Source: an uncultured Lachnospiraceae bacterium
Lineage (GTDB): Bacteria; Bacillota; Clostridia; Lachnospirales; Lachnospiraceae
Assembly (NCBI GenBank): GCA_934309145.1
Contig: CAKRCW010000002.1
Location: forward strand, 274,818-338,817
Reading direction: 5' to 3'
DNA length: 64,000 nt
Shown here piece by piece: positions 1 through 11,400 of the stretch (the stretch's first letter is position 1; every line of letters begins with the position of its first letter). A program made the position numbers and the translations under genes. Below the pieces are notes generated by a model. That model was not told the origin of the DNA and ran no database searches. It worked only from the letters and a program-made list of their open reading frames with translations.

Positions 1-371
1 ACTGCCTTTATAGAATCTTTAAGTACAATCTTTTTCTTATCTACTTCATGTCCAAGCTGTGACTTTATAGCCTCCGCTATCTCCTTTGATGATACTGAAC
101 CAAAGGTTCTTCCACCCTCGCCAACTTTAATCTTGAGTGTTATGCTCTCCTCGCTCATCTTAGCTGCAAGTGCTTGTGCATCGGCAAGTATCTCAGCGGC
201 AACTTTATCATCATGTGCCTTTTTTAATTTGAGCTCATTAAGATTCTTAGGAGTTGCCTCTATTCCAAGCTTCTTAGGAAGCACAAAGTTTCTTGCATAT
301 CCATCTGAAACATCAACTATCTGATCCTTTTTTCCTAAGCTCTTTACGTCCTGTAATAATATAACCTTCAT
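1..371 (-). CDS. rplI: 50S ribosomal protein L9, 3' end cut by the window edge
   Basis: Reading the minus strand from 371 gives MKVILLQDVKSLGKKDQ and then YARNFVLPK, the N-terminal signature of L9, which binds 23S rRNA in the large subunit. About 123 codons are present against a usual length near 148, so only the C-terminal part is lost at the window start. A GGAGGAAC Shine-Dalgarno sits just before the ATG at 369-371. It lies 17 bases downstream of gdpP on the same strand; gdpP-rplI is a common Firmicutes arrangement, so co-transcription is likely. Confidence 0.95.
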   Translation of the reverse strand, partial: MKVILLQDVKSLGKKDQIVDVSDGYARNFVLPKKLGIEATPKNLNELKLKKAHDDKVAAEILADAQALAAKMSEESITLKIKVGEGGRTFGSVSSKEIAEAIKSQLGHEVDKKKIVLKDSIKA

Positions 372-388
372 GTTTTGTTCCTCCTATA

Positions 389-2434
389 TTATAAGTCGCC
401 TTCTTTATACATAGTATCCAGAAGCTCTTTTATTTCTGAAATAACCCCTTCACATGTACTATCAGGAATCTGTGCTCCAGCTATATTGGCATGTCCACCG
501 CCACCTAATTTCTCCATGATAACCTGCACATTCACATCATCGACAGACCTTGCACTGATATAAACCACATGATTTTGCTCTGTAAGTACAAAGGATGCTC
601 TGACACCCTCCACATTAAGCAAATCATTGGCAACCTTGGCAGCTACGACCGTCGGTGCATCTGACTCGTCAGGCTGAACAGTAGATATCGCAAATGAACT
701 CATATATAACTCCGCATTAAGTACACCCTCAGCCAACTGTCTGTATGTGTACATATCACTTCTAAACATTTTTCTGACGCGGACAACATCAGCACCACTT
801 CTTCTAAGATACGAAGCAGCCTCAAATGTACGGACACCAGTCTTGGTAACAAAATTATCTGTATCTATGACGATACCTGCATACATTGCGTCTGCCTCCA
901 TAGGACGAACCTTAACCTTTTCATCAATATACTGAAGCATCTCAGCAACCATCTCGCAAGCCGATGACGCATAAGGCTCAATATAAGACAAGGTAGCATT
1001 TAAAATCTTCTCATTTGTCTCACGATGATGGTCAAAGACCACAACTGACTTAGTTAATGATAAAAGCTCCTCACATTCTGTCATACTAGGCTTATTTACA
1101 TCGACAACAGTTACAAGTGTCTGGTCATTTATACTGCCTATAGCCTGCTCACTTGTAATTATCATATCATCGCCATATACACTGTTCCCTTGGAAGCCGG
1201 TAATAATAGGTCTTATGGCAGATGTCACTTCATTGACTACAATGTGTGCATTCTTACCAAGTGTCTTGACAAGTCTGTATACACCGACAGCAGCACCAAA
1301 TGCATCCGCATCCGGTCTCTTATGTCCCATTATGATTACTGTATCCTTATTGTTAAGAAGCTCCTTGAATGCCTGTGCCTTTACTCTTGCCTTTACTCTC
1401 GTTGTCTTTTCAGTTCCGGCACTCTTACCACCAAAGTAGGATATCTTATCTCCATATTTGACTACTGCCTGATCTCCGCCTCGTCCAAGGGCAAGACCTA
1501 TGGCAACTCTGGCAAATTCATATGCAGTTGTGAAGTTATCAGCCTCTGCACCTACACCGATACTTAAGGTTACCGGTATCTCATTACCTACGTTTATACT
1601 CTTAACCTCATCTAATATGGCGAATTTAGTCTCCTTTAGCTGAGGAAGGTATTTCTGCTGGAACACGAAGAAGTATTTGTCCTTCTCCATCTTCTTACCT
1701 ATAGCATCTATTGTTGCAAGGTACATATTAATACGTCTGTCCACGAGTGCCTCGACGAGTGAATGTCTGACCTCATCTGTGTTATCCATAACCTCATCGT
1801 AGTTATCTATATAGAGCAGACCAGCAACAAGCTTCTGCTCCTCATTCTCACGAATGTAACGCTTTAACTCTGTGACATCAAACAGATAGAGGGCTATAAG
1901 CGACTCCCCGTTAGCCCCAACAACTGTATCTTCATCCTCAAATACATTGCTGAACTTAATCTTTTTGATTAATGCGTTATACTTTGTATCACCATACTCT
2001 ACATCAAGTGTCTTTTCCTCCTCGGAATTCAACACTTCAACTCCCATAATAGGGAAAAATGAGATAATGTTCTTTCGTATACGCTTCTTAGAGCCATCAC
2101 CAAGCTTCTCTATGAAGAGATTGTTTCCCCACAATATCTTGCCGTCAGTGTCAAGCAATGCATAAGGTACAGCGAGTTCCTTTAAAAGCTCCTTTTGAAC
2201 CTGACCCTGTTCCATGGCAAATCTAAACAGTACAGGCATAATGCTTGTCTTTGACATAAGATACATCACAAACTGGGCTATAAGATACAATCCAACTATT
2301 ACGCTTGTTATAACAGCACTCTTATGGTCTACAAAATATAATATTATACACATAAGCACCAATATAACGGAAATAAAAATTGGTGTCAGAAGATAATTCT
2401 GAATCTTCTTTTTTAGGCTTTTTTCGTAGTTCAT
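389..2434 (-). CDS. gdpP: GdpP-type cyclic-di-AMP phosphodiesterase
   Basis: This 681-residue protein has two N-terminal membrane helices (about 15-35 and 38-58), a PAS-like region, a GGDEF-related domain (about 200-310) and a C-terminal DHH/DHHA1 module. The DHH signatures are visible: GHKRPDADAFG, then VVVFDHHRE, and a GGGGHANIAGA motif near the end. Proteins of this architecture hydrolyse the second messenger c-di-AMP at the membrane and affect turgor and cell-wall homeostasis. The GGDEF domain lacks an obvious GG[DE]EF active-site motif, as is usual in this family. It starts with a GAGGGG Shine-Dalgarno 25 bases after valS. Confidence 0.93.
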   Translation of the reverse strand: MNYEKSLKKKIQNYLLTPIFISVILVLMCIILYFVDHKSAVITSVIVGLYLIAQFVMYLMSKTSIMPVLFRFAMEQGQVQKELLKELAVPYALLDTDGKILWGNNLFIEKLGDGSKKRIRKNIISFFPIMGVEVLNSEEEKTLDVEYGDTKYNALIKKIKFSNVFEDEDTVVGANGESLIALYLFDVTELKRYIRENEEQKLVAGLLYIDNYDEVMDNTDEVRHSLVEALVDRRINMYLATIDAIGKKMEKDKYFFVFQQKYLPQLKETKFAILDEVKSINVGNEIPVTLSIGVGAEADNFTTAYEFARVAIGLALGRGGDQAVVKYGDKISYFGGKSAGTEKTTRVKARVKAQAFKELLNNKDTVIIMGHKRPDADAFGAAVGVYRLVKTLGKNAHIVVNEVTSAIRPIITGFQGNSVYGDDMIITSEQAIGSINDQTLVTVVDVNKPSMTECEELLSLTKSVVVFDHHRETNEKILNATLSYIEPYASSACEMVAEMLQYIDEKVKVRPMEADAMYAGIVIDTDNFVTKTGVRTFEAASYLRRSGADVVRVRKMFRSDMYTYRQLAEGVLNAELYMSSFAISTVQPDESDAPTVVAAKVANDLLNVEGVRASFVLTEQNHVVYISARSVDDVNVQVIMEKLGGGGHANIAGAQIPDSTCEGVISEIKELLDTMYKEGDL

Positions 2435-2458
2435 AATACCCCTCTTACAATGAAACTA

Positions 2459-5101
2459 TTATCTCTTTAACTGTAACAGTCTTTCCTTAACCTGTTCTAA
2501 TGTCTCAGTATACTTAGTGAGCTTCGCACGCTCCTCTTCTACCTTTGCGGCAGGAGCCTTGTCTACGAACTTAGGGTTTGCAAGCATACCAGATGCACGC
2601 TTAATCTCTCCCTGTAAACGGCTCTCCTCCTTGGTAAGTCTCTCTATCTCTTTCTCTATATCTACAAGCTCTGCAAATGGCATATAGATTACTGCATCAT
2701 GTATAACAACTGACACTGCATCATCAGCTATATCTGTCTTATCCTCCTGAATAATTACATCACTTGCATAGCCAAGCATTCCAAAGAAGCTCTTACTAGC
2801 TGTAAAGATATCTCTTATCTCAGCCTTTGGAGATGTAACATAAACTGTTGCCTTCTTGCTAGGTGCAACATTCATCTCACTTCTGATATTTCTTATGGCA
2901 CGAACAGCTTCCTTTATCTTATCCACTGCTGCCTCGTCAGTCTTGAAATTGTATTCCTTATTATACTCAGGCCATGAAGATATCATTATTGACTCTTCAT
3001 CTGTAAGTGTACAGAATATCTCCTCTGTTACAAATGGCATATATGGATGAAGAAGCTTAAGTCCACTTGTAAGCACAGTCTTTAATGTCCAGAGTGCTGC
3101 TGCCTTTGTGTCATCCTCATCATTCCAGAGTCTTGGCTTAACCATCTCGATATACCAGTCACAGAACTCCTCCCACAGGAAGTCATACAGCTTAGATACT
3201 GCTATACCAAGCTCATACTTCTCCATGTTATCTGTAACCTCAACTATAAGGTCATTCATCTTAGACAAAATCCAACGGTCAGCTATAGTGAGGTCTGAAA
3301 GCTTAACATCTGAGATATCTGCCTTCTCTATATTCATCATAATGAAACGTGATGCATTCCATATCTTATTAGCAAAATTTCTGCTCGCCTCAACACGCTC
3401 CCAGTAGAAACGCATATCGTTACCAGGTGCATTTCCGGTTACAAGGGTAAATCTAAGTGCATCTGCACCATACTTATCTATAACCTCAAGTGGATCTATA
3501 CCATTTCCAAGAGACTTACTCATCTTACGACCCTGATCATCGCGGACAAGTCCGTGGAATAATACTGTATGGAATGGAAGCTCACCAGTCTGCTCTATAG
3601 ATGAGAATACCATTCTTATAACCCAGAAGAATATAATATCATATCCTGTTACAAGCACATCTGTAGGGAAGAAATAATCAAGGTCTTCTGTCTTATCAGG
3701 CCAGCCAAGTGTTGAAAATGGCCAAAGTGCTGATGAAAACCATGTGTCAAGTGTGTCCTCATCCTGCTTTAGGTTCTCACTCTGACACTTAGGACACTTA
3801 CATGGTGTTTCCTTTGCAACGATTGTCTCGCCACAATCCTGACAGTAATATGCAGGTATTCTATGTCCCCACCAGAGCTGTCTTGATACACACCAGTCTC
3901 TTATATTATCGAGCCAGTTATAATATGTCTTGTCCATTCTCTCAGGTATGAGCTTGAGCTTACCTGAAACAACCGCCTCCTTAGCAGGCTTAGCCATCTC
4001 TGCCATCTTAACGAACCACTGTGGCTTAATAAGCGGCTCAACTGTTGTCTTACAGCGATCATGTGTTCCAACCATATGTGTATAAGGAACTACCTTAACT
4101 AATAATCCTTGTGCTTCAAGGTCAGCAACCATTGCCTTTCTCGCCTCGTAACGATCCATACCGGCATACTTTCCGCCAAGTGCATTGATTGTTGCATCAT
4201 CGTTCAATATATTAATTTCTTCCAGATTATGACGCTTTCCAACCTCAAAATCGTTAGGATCATGTGCAGGTGTAATCTTAACACAGCCTGTTCCAAAGTC
4301 CTTATCAACATAAGAATCTGCTATAACAGGTATCTCTCTGTCTGTAAGAGGAAGCTTAAGCATCTTTCCAACTATATCCTTGTAGCGCTCGTCGTCAGGA
4401 TTTACTGCAACTGCGGTATCTCCGAGCAAAGTCTCAGGTCTTGTTGTGGCTATCTCCACAAATCTTCCATCTTCACCTACAACAGGATAGTTAATATGCC
4501 AGAAATATCCATTCTGCTCCTCATGTATAACCTCTGCATCAGAGATTGATGTCTGACATACAGGACACCAGTTTACTATTCTTGAGCCTCTGTACATATA
4601 GCCCTTCTCATAGAGCTTGCAGAATACCTCTGTGACAGCCTTGTTGTTTCCCTCATCCATAGTGAAACGCTCTCTGTCCCAGTCTGCAGATGAACCCATC
4701 TTCTTAAGCTGGTTTACAATCTTTCCACCATACTCACGTCTCCAGTCCCATACTCTCTCAAGGAACTTCTCTCTTCCAAGGTCCGCCTTCTCGATGCCCT
4801 CCTTCTTAAGAGCCTCGATAACCTTAACCTCTGTAGCTATAGCTGCATGGTCAGTACCAGGCTGCCAGAGTGCATTATAACCCTGCATACGCTTAAATCT
4901 AATCAAAATATCCTGCATTGTGTTGTCAAGTGCATGTCCCATATGAAGCTGACCTGTTATATTTGGTGGCGGCATAACGATAGTGAATGGTTTCTTACTT
5001 CTATCCACCTCTGCGTGAAAATACTTATTCTCCACCCATTTCTCATACAATCTTCCCTCTATCTCAGCGGGATTGTAGGTTTTTTCTAATTCCTTTGCCA
5101 T
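2459..5101 (-). CDS. valS: Valyl-tRNA synthetase
   Basis: The 880-residue protein carries the class I signature HMGH (residues 53-56, after PPPNITG) and KMSKS within GRKMSKSLGNG around residue 520. It also has the editing domain and a Cys-rich insertion (CQDC, then CKCPKC) of the zinc-binding kind. The C terminus is the charged coiled coil typical of ValS (about 815-880). It charges tRNA-Val in the cytoplasm. The gene follows the uncharacterised four-gene cassette by 32 bases with no T-box-like leader, so it is probably expressed from the upstream promoter. An SD GGAGG lies 9 bases before the ATG at 5101. Confidence 0.97.
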   Translation of the reverse strand: MAKELEKTYNPAEIEGRLYEKWVENKYFHAEVDRSKKPFTIVMPPPNITGQLHMGHALDNTMQDILIRFKRMQGYNALWQPGTDHAAIATEVKVIEALKKEGIEKADLGREKFLERVWDWRREYGGKIVNQLKKMGSSADWDRERFTMDEGNNKAVTEVFCKLYEKGYMYRGSRIVNWCPVCQTSISDAEVIHEEQNGYFWHINYPVVGEDGRFVEIATTRPETLLGDTAVAVNPDDERYKDIVGKMLKLPLTDREIPVIADSYVDKDFGTGCVKITPAHDPNDFEVGKRHNLEEINILNDDATINALGGKYAGMDRYEARKAMVADLEAQGLLVKVVPYTHMVGTHDRCKTTVEPLIKPQWFVKMAEMAKPAKEAVVSGKLKLIPERMDKTYYNWLDNIRDWCVSRQLWWGHRIPAYYCQDCGETIVAKETPCKCPKCQSENLKQDEDTLDTWFSSALWPFSTLGWPDKTEDLDYFFPTDVLVTGYDIIFFWVIRMVFSSIEQTGELPFHTVLFHGLVRDDQGRKMSKSLGNGIDPLEVIDKYGADALRFTLVTGNAPGNDMRFYWERVEASRNFANKIWNASRFIMMNIEKADISDVKLSDLTIADRWILSKMNDLIVEVTDNMEKYELGIAVSKLYDFLWEEFCDWYIEMVKPRLWNDEDDTKAAALWTLKTVLTSGLKLLHPYMPFVTEEIFCTLTDEESIMISSWPEYNKEYNFKTDEAAVDKIKEAVRAIRNIRSEMNVAPSKKATVYVTSPKAEIRDIFTASKSFFGMLGYASDVIIQEDKTDIADDAVSVVIHDAVIYMPFAELVDIEKEIERLTKEESRLQGEIKRASGMLANPKFVDKAPAAKVEEERAKLTKYTETLEQVKERLLQLKR

Positions 5102-5133
5102 GTTGTAAATCCTCCGTCTATCTATTTGAAATA

Positions 5134-6309
5134 TTAATTATCAAGCTTTATTTTGTATGGGGCTAAAATGTCCTTTATATAACTCTCCATTCCCGGATTA
5201 TCATCTATAGCTGCCCTCAAGGCTATACAGGCATTGTCCCGTATCTTCTCACAGGTTGACATTCTGCCTCTAAGGCTCTGCCTTCTGACATTTAAGCCAT
5301 GCTTTATCTCGACAAGCTCACGCCTGTCAATTAGTGCCTCCGCCTGCTTTATCCACACCTGTGAATCTCTCACGCCTATACTGTCAAGCTGCTTTATCAA
5401 TTCCTCTCTCTTCACTCTCAATTCGCTGTTAGCCTGATAATATTTTTTCTCGTCACGAACCATTGTATTATACAGCTCATAACGGTACTCAAGCTCCTTT
5501 GACGAATTAATATCGTATTTGGCGTATATATAATCAAGTGCATTGGTATTATTGATATATTTTACCTTGACCTTGTTTAACAGGGATATTGCACGATTAA
5601 CCTTAGCGTCCGTGTCGGTTATCTCCCTTTTAAGGTTGCTGTACCTGACATAAAATATTGCAAAGCATATCATAGCGACAGCTCCCGTTATCAGGGCATA
5701 AAGTGTAACACTCGTCTTTGCCATAAATGCATAGATGCATAAAAATCCGCTTGTGAGCAGAAATAAAACAAGTATCGTAATAATTATTCCCCTTAAATGC
5801 TCTATCTTATCAGCATCATCTAACCTATTATATTTAAGGTCCTCCTTCTCACCCTCAAGATGTCCCATATCGCTCTTTAGCATGGAATCCCGCATCTCCA
5901 TCTCATTTAATTTCTTGATGGTATCTATTATATCTCCCTCATAAGTAGACATAATATTGTATTGCTCAGGTGGAAGCAGATTCTCTGATTCTACATATGT
6001 CTGGCGTTCCTTGTCAAGTCTTACTATCTGCTCGGAAGTATCGATAAGCTTCTTTGCCATATCAACAGGAAGCTCCTCTATACGCTGAATGTCTGACAAG
6101 TACTCTGTGACAATCCTATACTCCGTCTTAGCCTCCTCCATATGCGTGACCGAATCCACGAGCTGTTCACAGAAATCTCTTACATTCTGTCTCTCATTCT
6201 CTGTGCGGTTACCGGCAGATACTTTTTCTATATTATCGTCAGAATATTCATTTGTATTGTCCGCGTTATCCTCTCTTAAGAACCTGCGGATTCTATCAAA
6301 TAATTTCAT
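5134..6309 (-). CDS. Uncharacterised membrane coiled-coil protein
   Basis: This 391-residue protein is not a family I can name. Residues about 45-160 are charged and heptad-rich, consistent with a coiled coil. Two adjacent hydrophobic helices follow (about 172-193 and 199-217), then a second helical, charged region to the end. This predicts a hairpin membrane anchor with two cytoplasmic coiled-coil arms. Its ATG overlaps the stop codon of the preceding gene (TAATG at 6309), so it is translationally coupled to the cassette that starts at 11997. A role with the actin-like protein of the same cassette is inference only. Confidence 0.75.
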   Translation of the reverse strand: MKLFDRIRRFLREDNADNTNEYSDDNIEKVSAGNRTENERQNVRDFCEQLVDSVTHMEEAKTEYRIVTEYLSDIQRIEELPVDMAKKLIDTSEQIVRLDKERQTYVESENLLPPEQYNIMSTYEGDIIDTIKKLNEMEMRDSMLKSDMGHLEGEKEDLKYNRLDDADKIEHLRGIIITILVLFLLTSGFLCIYAFMAKTSVTLYALITGAVAMICFAIFYVRYSNLKREITDTDAKVNRAISLLNKVKVKYINNTNALDYIYAKYDINSSKELEYRYELYNTMVRDEKKYYQANSELRVKREELIKQLDSIGVRDSQVWIKQAEALIDRRELVEIKHGLNVRRQSLRGRMSTCEKIRDNACIALRAAIDDNPGMESYIKDILAPYKIKLDN

Positions 6310-7142
6310 TAGATTGCCTGCTCTCTAAACTCATCCTTTAATTGGCCCAGTATTATATCCATTCTCTTATCATAGTCAATCATATCTTTATTCATACGAT
6401 TATAGATTGCTCTCTGAAGCATGGTGTAAATAGTCATTTCTCTGACATCATCATTGGAATCTCCTATCTCAAGCATGAGATTTTCGAAATAATCATCATC
6501 CAAATCATATTTTCTAATTTCCTGCTTGATGGTTGTTGAATCATTGCCAGCAGCAAAAACAAGCATATAACCCTTAAGCGACTCCTCGTTCTGATTCAGC
6601 TCATAAGCTTTTAAAAAAAACTGCTTTGCATCCTCTGTGTCGAGATTGTTAGCTGAAGCAATAGCCCTGTTGTGATACACATTGCCAATGAATATCTTGT
6701 CCTGTATGTCATCCTGATTCTCTATTATATCATCATATATAGATGCTGCCTTTATGTATCTTCTGTAGCCAAGATATCCGTCAGCCTTAAGCTTCTTTCT
6801 CTGGCTTGCTGTAAGCCTTCTGTACTTCTGCCATGCCTCTACATAGGTTTTAATCTCCTCAGGCTCATAATAATCGCCCTCGTTAAGTATCTCAACCAAT
6901 AAATCCTGTGCGAAAGGTGTCTTGTTTGATAATGTGACAAGCTTAGCAGCAAGCTCAGGCATATCAAGCTCATCTCTTATCCAGTCAAACAGCTTATCAG
7001 AAAGTGCAGACTTGCTGATTAAGACAGTATTGTTGTAGATGTAAAAGCACAGCTCCTCATAGGTATTAATTTCAACCTTGGTATTCAAAAATATAAAAGG
7101 GTGAGATGCCTCTTTTTTTGTACATAAAATAACTTTTGACAT
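6309..7142 (-). CDS. Uncharacterised helical-repeat (TPR-like) protein
   Basis: The 277-residue protein has a short mixed N-terminal region, then helical repeats. The stretch from about residue 130 (YRRYIKAASIYDDII, then VYHNRAIASANNLDTEDA and KQFFLKAYELNQNEE) has TPR-like spacing. No signal peptide or membrane helix is visible. Start and stop overlap both neighbours by one base (TAATG at 7142 and 6309), indicating tight translational coupling. I know it only as a conserved companion of the large protein upstream; a scaffold or adaptor role is inferred from the repeats. Confidence 0.7.
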   Translation of the reverse strand: MSKVILCTKKEASHPFIFLNTKVEINTYEELCFYIYNNTVLISKSALSDKLFDWIRDELDMPELAAKLVTLSNKTPFAQDLLVEILNEGDYYEPEEIKTYVEAWQKYRRLTASQRKKLKADGYLGYRRYIKAASIYDDIIENQDDIQDKIFIGNVYHNRAIASANNLDTEDAKQFFLKAYELNQNEESLKGYMLVFAAGNDSTTIKQEIRKYDLDDDYFENLMLEIGDSNDDVREMTIYTMLQRAIYNRMNKDMIDYDKRMDIILGQLKDEFREQAI

Positions 7143-8395
7143 TAAACCTCAAACTCCTTACGATATATCTTATTAGTAGTCGGGAAAAGCTTTCCGAAAC
7201 CAACATCCTTAATAATTACCGCTCCTCTGTGTGGATCATCAAACTCAACCTCCACTGAGAACTTAGATGTCTTGTTAGGTCTCTTAGGTATTCCATGAAG
7301 CTTTACAACCTCCCTGACCTCTTCACCACTCTGTCTGTTTCTGTATATAATGGTAAGCTTATCTGTATCATCAAGTATTATATTAATCCTGCCATGAATG
7401 TTATACCACTGACGTCCACCTAAAACGATAGGGATGAACTTATCCTCCTCTTCGCCACTCGATATTCCCACATCATATACAACATTTTCCTTGGTCTCCA
7501 CGAAAAATCTCTTGTAGAACTCCTCGTATTCTCCACCGACTGCCTTGTAGCAGGCACCCTTTGTATATATATTCTGTCCTGCAAACACACGCCTGCCCTG
7601 ACATAATATATTTCTTGATTTATTCATCCATTTCTCTGAGAAGCCAAGTCCCGTCAGAAATACAGACGATATATAGGTTTTCTTCATCTCGTAATCAGCA
7701 ATCTTGGCAAATGTAACGTCCATCAGTATGTTGTCACCACCAAATAAAGCCATGTTAAACTGTGCTGTGTAATCCTCATGCACAACGCTGATTATCTCAG
7801 GTGTCTTTCCTCTGGTTATATCTATACGATAATAGTTAAGTCCATCAGCACTGTAATCGAAAAGTGCAACACTGTTTACCCATAGTTCACTGCTCTGGTT
7901 AAATATATAATACAGTCCGCTGTCCAAGTGGCTTGTTATCTCTACACTCTCAGCAGATATATCAAGCTCCTTGTGAAATGTTCCAAGAACCTTGAACAAA
8001 TCCTTGTTGTACTCAGGTATTGTTATTACAAGTTTCTTTACCGTTGCTCCCTCATATCTGTACAAAAATGAATCTATATGCATCTTGAGCATCTTAAGGA
8101 ACAACTGTCTGAAGGTATATATCGTACCCGCAACTTCTATTGTCTCCTCACTTCTGGCATTCTTGTACAGCTCGTCAAGTATAATACCATCTTCCTTAAA
8201 CCTTGCCTCTGACGCCTCTGAACCAACATACCAGTCTCCTGTACTCTTGCTGTAGAACAAAAGATTAGGCATCATGTAGGTTTCTTTGTTATTTAATTGG
8301 TTTACAGTCTCAGGCTCACGCTTTATATCATTATAAAAGCTTATTTGTGTTGAGTCTGAGCATAAATCCATGCCAATATAAAATGCTTCTGACAT
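7142..8395 (-). CDS. Actin/Hsp70-fold-like protein (DUF5716-like)
   Basis: The N terminus reads FYIGMDLCSDSTQISFY, which resembles the phosphate-1 loop of the actin/Hsp70/sugar-kinase fold. A later FDYSADGLNYYRID segment could be the phosphate-2 region. The protein is 417 residues from the ATG at 8393-8395, chosen because a GGAGG lies 7 bases upstream; the longer reading adds seven residues of poor start context. I associate it with the Lachnospiraceae family DUF5716, but that name is from memory. No membrane helix is visible. Whether it binds ATP or polymerises cannot be told from the sequence. It sits between the giant protein and the TPR-like protein in one coupled unit. Confidence 0.72.
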   Translation of the reverse strand: MSEAFYIGMDLCSDSTQISFYNDIKREPETVNQLNNKETYMMPNLLFYSKSTGDWYVGSEASEARFKEDGIILDELYKNARSEETIEVAGTIYTFRQLFLKMLKMHIDSFLYRYEGATVKKLVITIPEYNKDLFKVLGTFHKELDISAESVEITSHLDSGLYYIFNQSSELWVNSVALFDYSADGLNYYRIDITRGKTPEIISVVHEDYTAQFNMALFGGDNILMDVTFAKIADYEMKKTYISSVFLTGLGFSEKWMNKSRNILCQGRRVFAGQNIYTKGACYKAVGGEYEEFYKRFFVETKENVVYDVGISSGEEEDKFIPIVLGGRQWYNIHGRINIILDDTDKLTIIYRNRQSGEEVREVVKLHGIPKRPNKTSKFSVEVEFDDPHRGAVIIKDVGFGKLFPTTNKIYRKEFEV

Positions 8396-8430
8396 AATTT
8401 CCTCCATCCGGCACATTTATGCCCTACTAC

Positions 8431-11400
8431 TTATAACAGAGTAAGATTCTCCTCGAATAAATGTACAGTATTAAGATAAACATCCAATGTCTCTAACAGT
8501 TCATTATCTTCACGCATCTCCTGATTAACAAGCATGCTGTTGATAATCTCAAATCTGTTTCTATCCCTACGGTTAAATTCCTTGGTCTTAAGCGACTCAC
8601 TCTCAACCACATAAGATGTGCCAAGTATATCATCATCAACGCTGTATACAAGCCTCTCTCCGTGGAACACAACAAATTCCTTAACATACATTCCCGGTAT
8701 CATCTCATCAACTCTCTCAGTCTTATATGTAAGCGACTGCCTTGAACCGGTATCAAAGGCATAGCGTACAGATATCTGCTTGCCCGGTTCACTCTTATAT
8801 ATAAGATATGTCTTTAAGAATACATCCTGCGGAAGCTTTATAAATGATTTAAAGCTCTTATAGAACGGAAGTATCTTTCCGGCATCCATAAATCTGCCAA
8901 CTGTGTCACTTATCCACTCGCGCTGATCCTCTGTATATCTGTCTAACTTAGAGAAGTATGACAATAATGCCATCTTCGATATCTCATCATCTATATTACC
9001 CTTCATAATCTCAAGGTATAAGCAGTTGAATATACTTCCCGGAATCTGCTCGTCAAGTATCAGGTAATTTCTTGATGTAAATCTGAGGAATGCCTTTACT
9101 ACAAGTCCTCTGCTTCTTCCCTCATAATATGCTGAGAATATGTCATAAATATATTCTACATTGCCCATTGCAAACATCATCTGAGCAAGTGTATTTTCAG
9201 CGAGAAGCGATACATCCTTAACACTGTTTCTAATTATCTTAAAGAGATTAGCCAACTCATCAAGGTCGCCCTTAAAGTGGTTCATGATATATATAAGCAT
9301 ACGCTCATTAACCTTACCCATCTTATAAAGATGAACGCATATAGCAAGCAAATCTTCATTCAAAAATCCATTTGAGTCCTCAACACCATAGTCTGCAAGT
9401 CTAAATAGCTCCTCTGAATCAATCTCATCAAAGCCATACAGCTTTACCGCCTGAAATGCCTTATCAAACATATTCATATCTACGAGATAAGCGATAATCG
9501 TTCTTGCATTTGCGTGATTAAGATACTCTATATCAAGCTTGCCAAGATACTTAACTAATACATCTGCATCAAGATTCTCATGATAGTACTCAATTATATT
9601 AAGATACGCCTGCTGCTTGTAATCATATGATATCTCCTCACAGTTTACGATATCTCTTGCTGCATTAACCTCTATAGCCTTCTTATATGTGAAATCGCCG
9701 AGCTTCTTGTAATTGTAAAGCAATACTCTGTAATCTCTAGGACTGTATTTGCAGCATATATCAAGATATGCTTTCTCATCAACTATGCGTTCAAGTCTGT
9801 AAGGTATGGAACCTGCGTATCTGTTACCTTCGCTATCCTCAAATATGATAGATGCCGTGTTAGATAATATCTCAACGTATGCCTCGCCATTAATTATAGG
9901 TACACGCTGTACCTCCTCAAGCTCCTGATGAGTAATTATGACTGCCCTTACACCCTTGTTAAAGCATACAAGCTTACGTCTGAATATAATGTTGATAAGC
10001 TTACCCGCATAAAGAGGGCTTACAGTCTCAGGCTCAAGGAATTCATCATAAAGCACTGTAAGGTCATCACTTACTTTACCCTTTATTATCATATTCTCCA
10101 TGAAGTCCTGCATAGTTACGCTGTACTCATGGTATACCTTCATATGCTGAGCCTTGTTATATATAACATTTGCATACAGGTAAGCAAGCTCCTGTTCATT
10201 AAGTGTGTTCTTATAATTAAGGTACATAAGAACTGACTGTGGTATAAGATCATACCTTGAGAAGTTCATGCTCTTGACAAAGCACTCATTAAGCCCTATG
10301 AACTTAAGCGAGCACTCAACTGCATCCCTGTAAAATCTGTGGTATTTATTCTCAAGCTTGTTGGCACTGATAAGCATTGAGCATATGCTCTTAAGAACCT
10401 CAACATTCTTGCTCTTATCATAGATTGCCTCCATAATTCCAAATATCTTAGTATCAAACTCCTTAAATGTTCCAGCAAGTCTGATAAACTCTTCTATAAC
10501 CTCATCCGAGATATACTTATGACGGAGTCCCCATCTTACAGTTGTAATCTCAAGGTCTGTAATCTTCTTAAGAAGTAATGGATTGTTATTCCACAATTCA
10601 CAGAGCTCGAGGTACATGATACAGCTATTGTAACCATTGTCATACAAATTACCTATCTCTCTGTAAAGTGCCATAGGATCATTTGCGTATGTATCATCTA
10701 AGAACAACAGCAGCCAAAAATAAAATATTTTGTCATCCTGTGTTCTGAAGTTTCTCTTTATCAGGTTTCTAGCCTTTTCGATAGTCTCGCTGTCCTTCTT
10801 AAGAAGCGCCTTAAGGTAACCATAGTAGCATTCCTGTCTAGGATCCATCTTCGCATTATCAACATCTGCATCAATACGAAGGAACTCCTGCTCAACCTTT
10901 ACATACTCGCCCTGCATAATATTCATATGCATAATTCCTATACGATACAAATCCTCCTCCGGAACGTAGCGTGCAAGGTTACCAAACGCAAACTGTGAAC
11001 GTGCAACATACTCCTTTAACGGAAGTCTATCCATGCGATAATCAAGGTACGCATGGGTAAGCTTAGACAGATTAGTCTTAACTGTGTGATTCCTGTTATT
11101 TGACCTAGGTGATATAGCAGTTTTTGACTGTGGCTTAGAAAGTGCTATCTCTATCTCAATCTTCTGGTAAATATTCTCTATAACTATCTTGCCGGAGGTA
11201 ACTCCATCAGGAATATTCTCAGGGGATATAAGTACATCTAAGGCAAACATATTTGCACAAAAATCAGAACTAACTATATTCTTCCTTGATGGAATAATAA
11301 AATCAGCCAAAGAACGTACTGTTGAATTGGTATAGCCCCAGGTGTTTTTACTTATGTCAATCGATATCTTAGAAAGCTCTGTCGGCATCTCAACATTAAT

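Noticed and set aside
1190..1567. 125-codon plus-strand frame opposite gdpP
   Set aside because: It lies entirely within a strongly supported minus-strand gene, has no Shine-Dalgarno and reads as low-complexity Cys/Ser/Tyr-rich sequence typical of antisense frames.
5102..5133. Possible T-box leader upstream of valS
   Set aside because: Only 32 bases separate valS from the preceding gene, too few for a T-box, and no specifier or terminator/antiterminator is visible.
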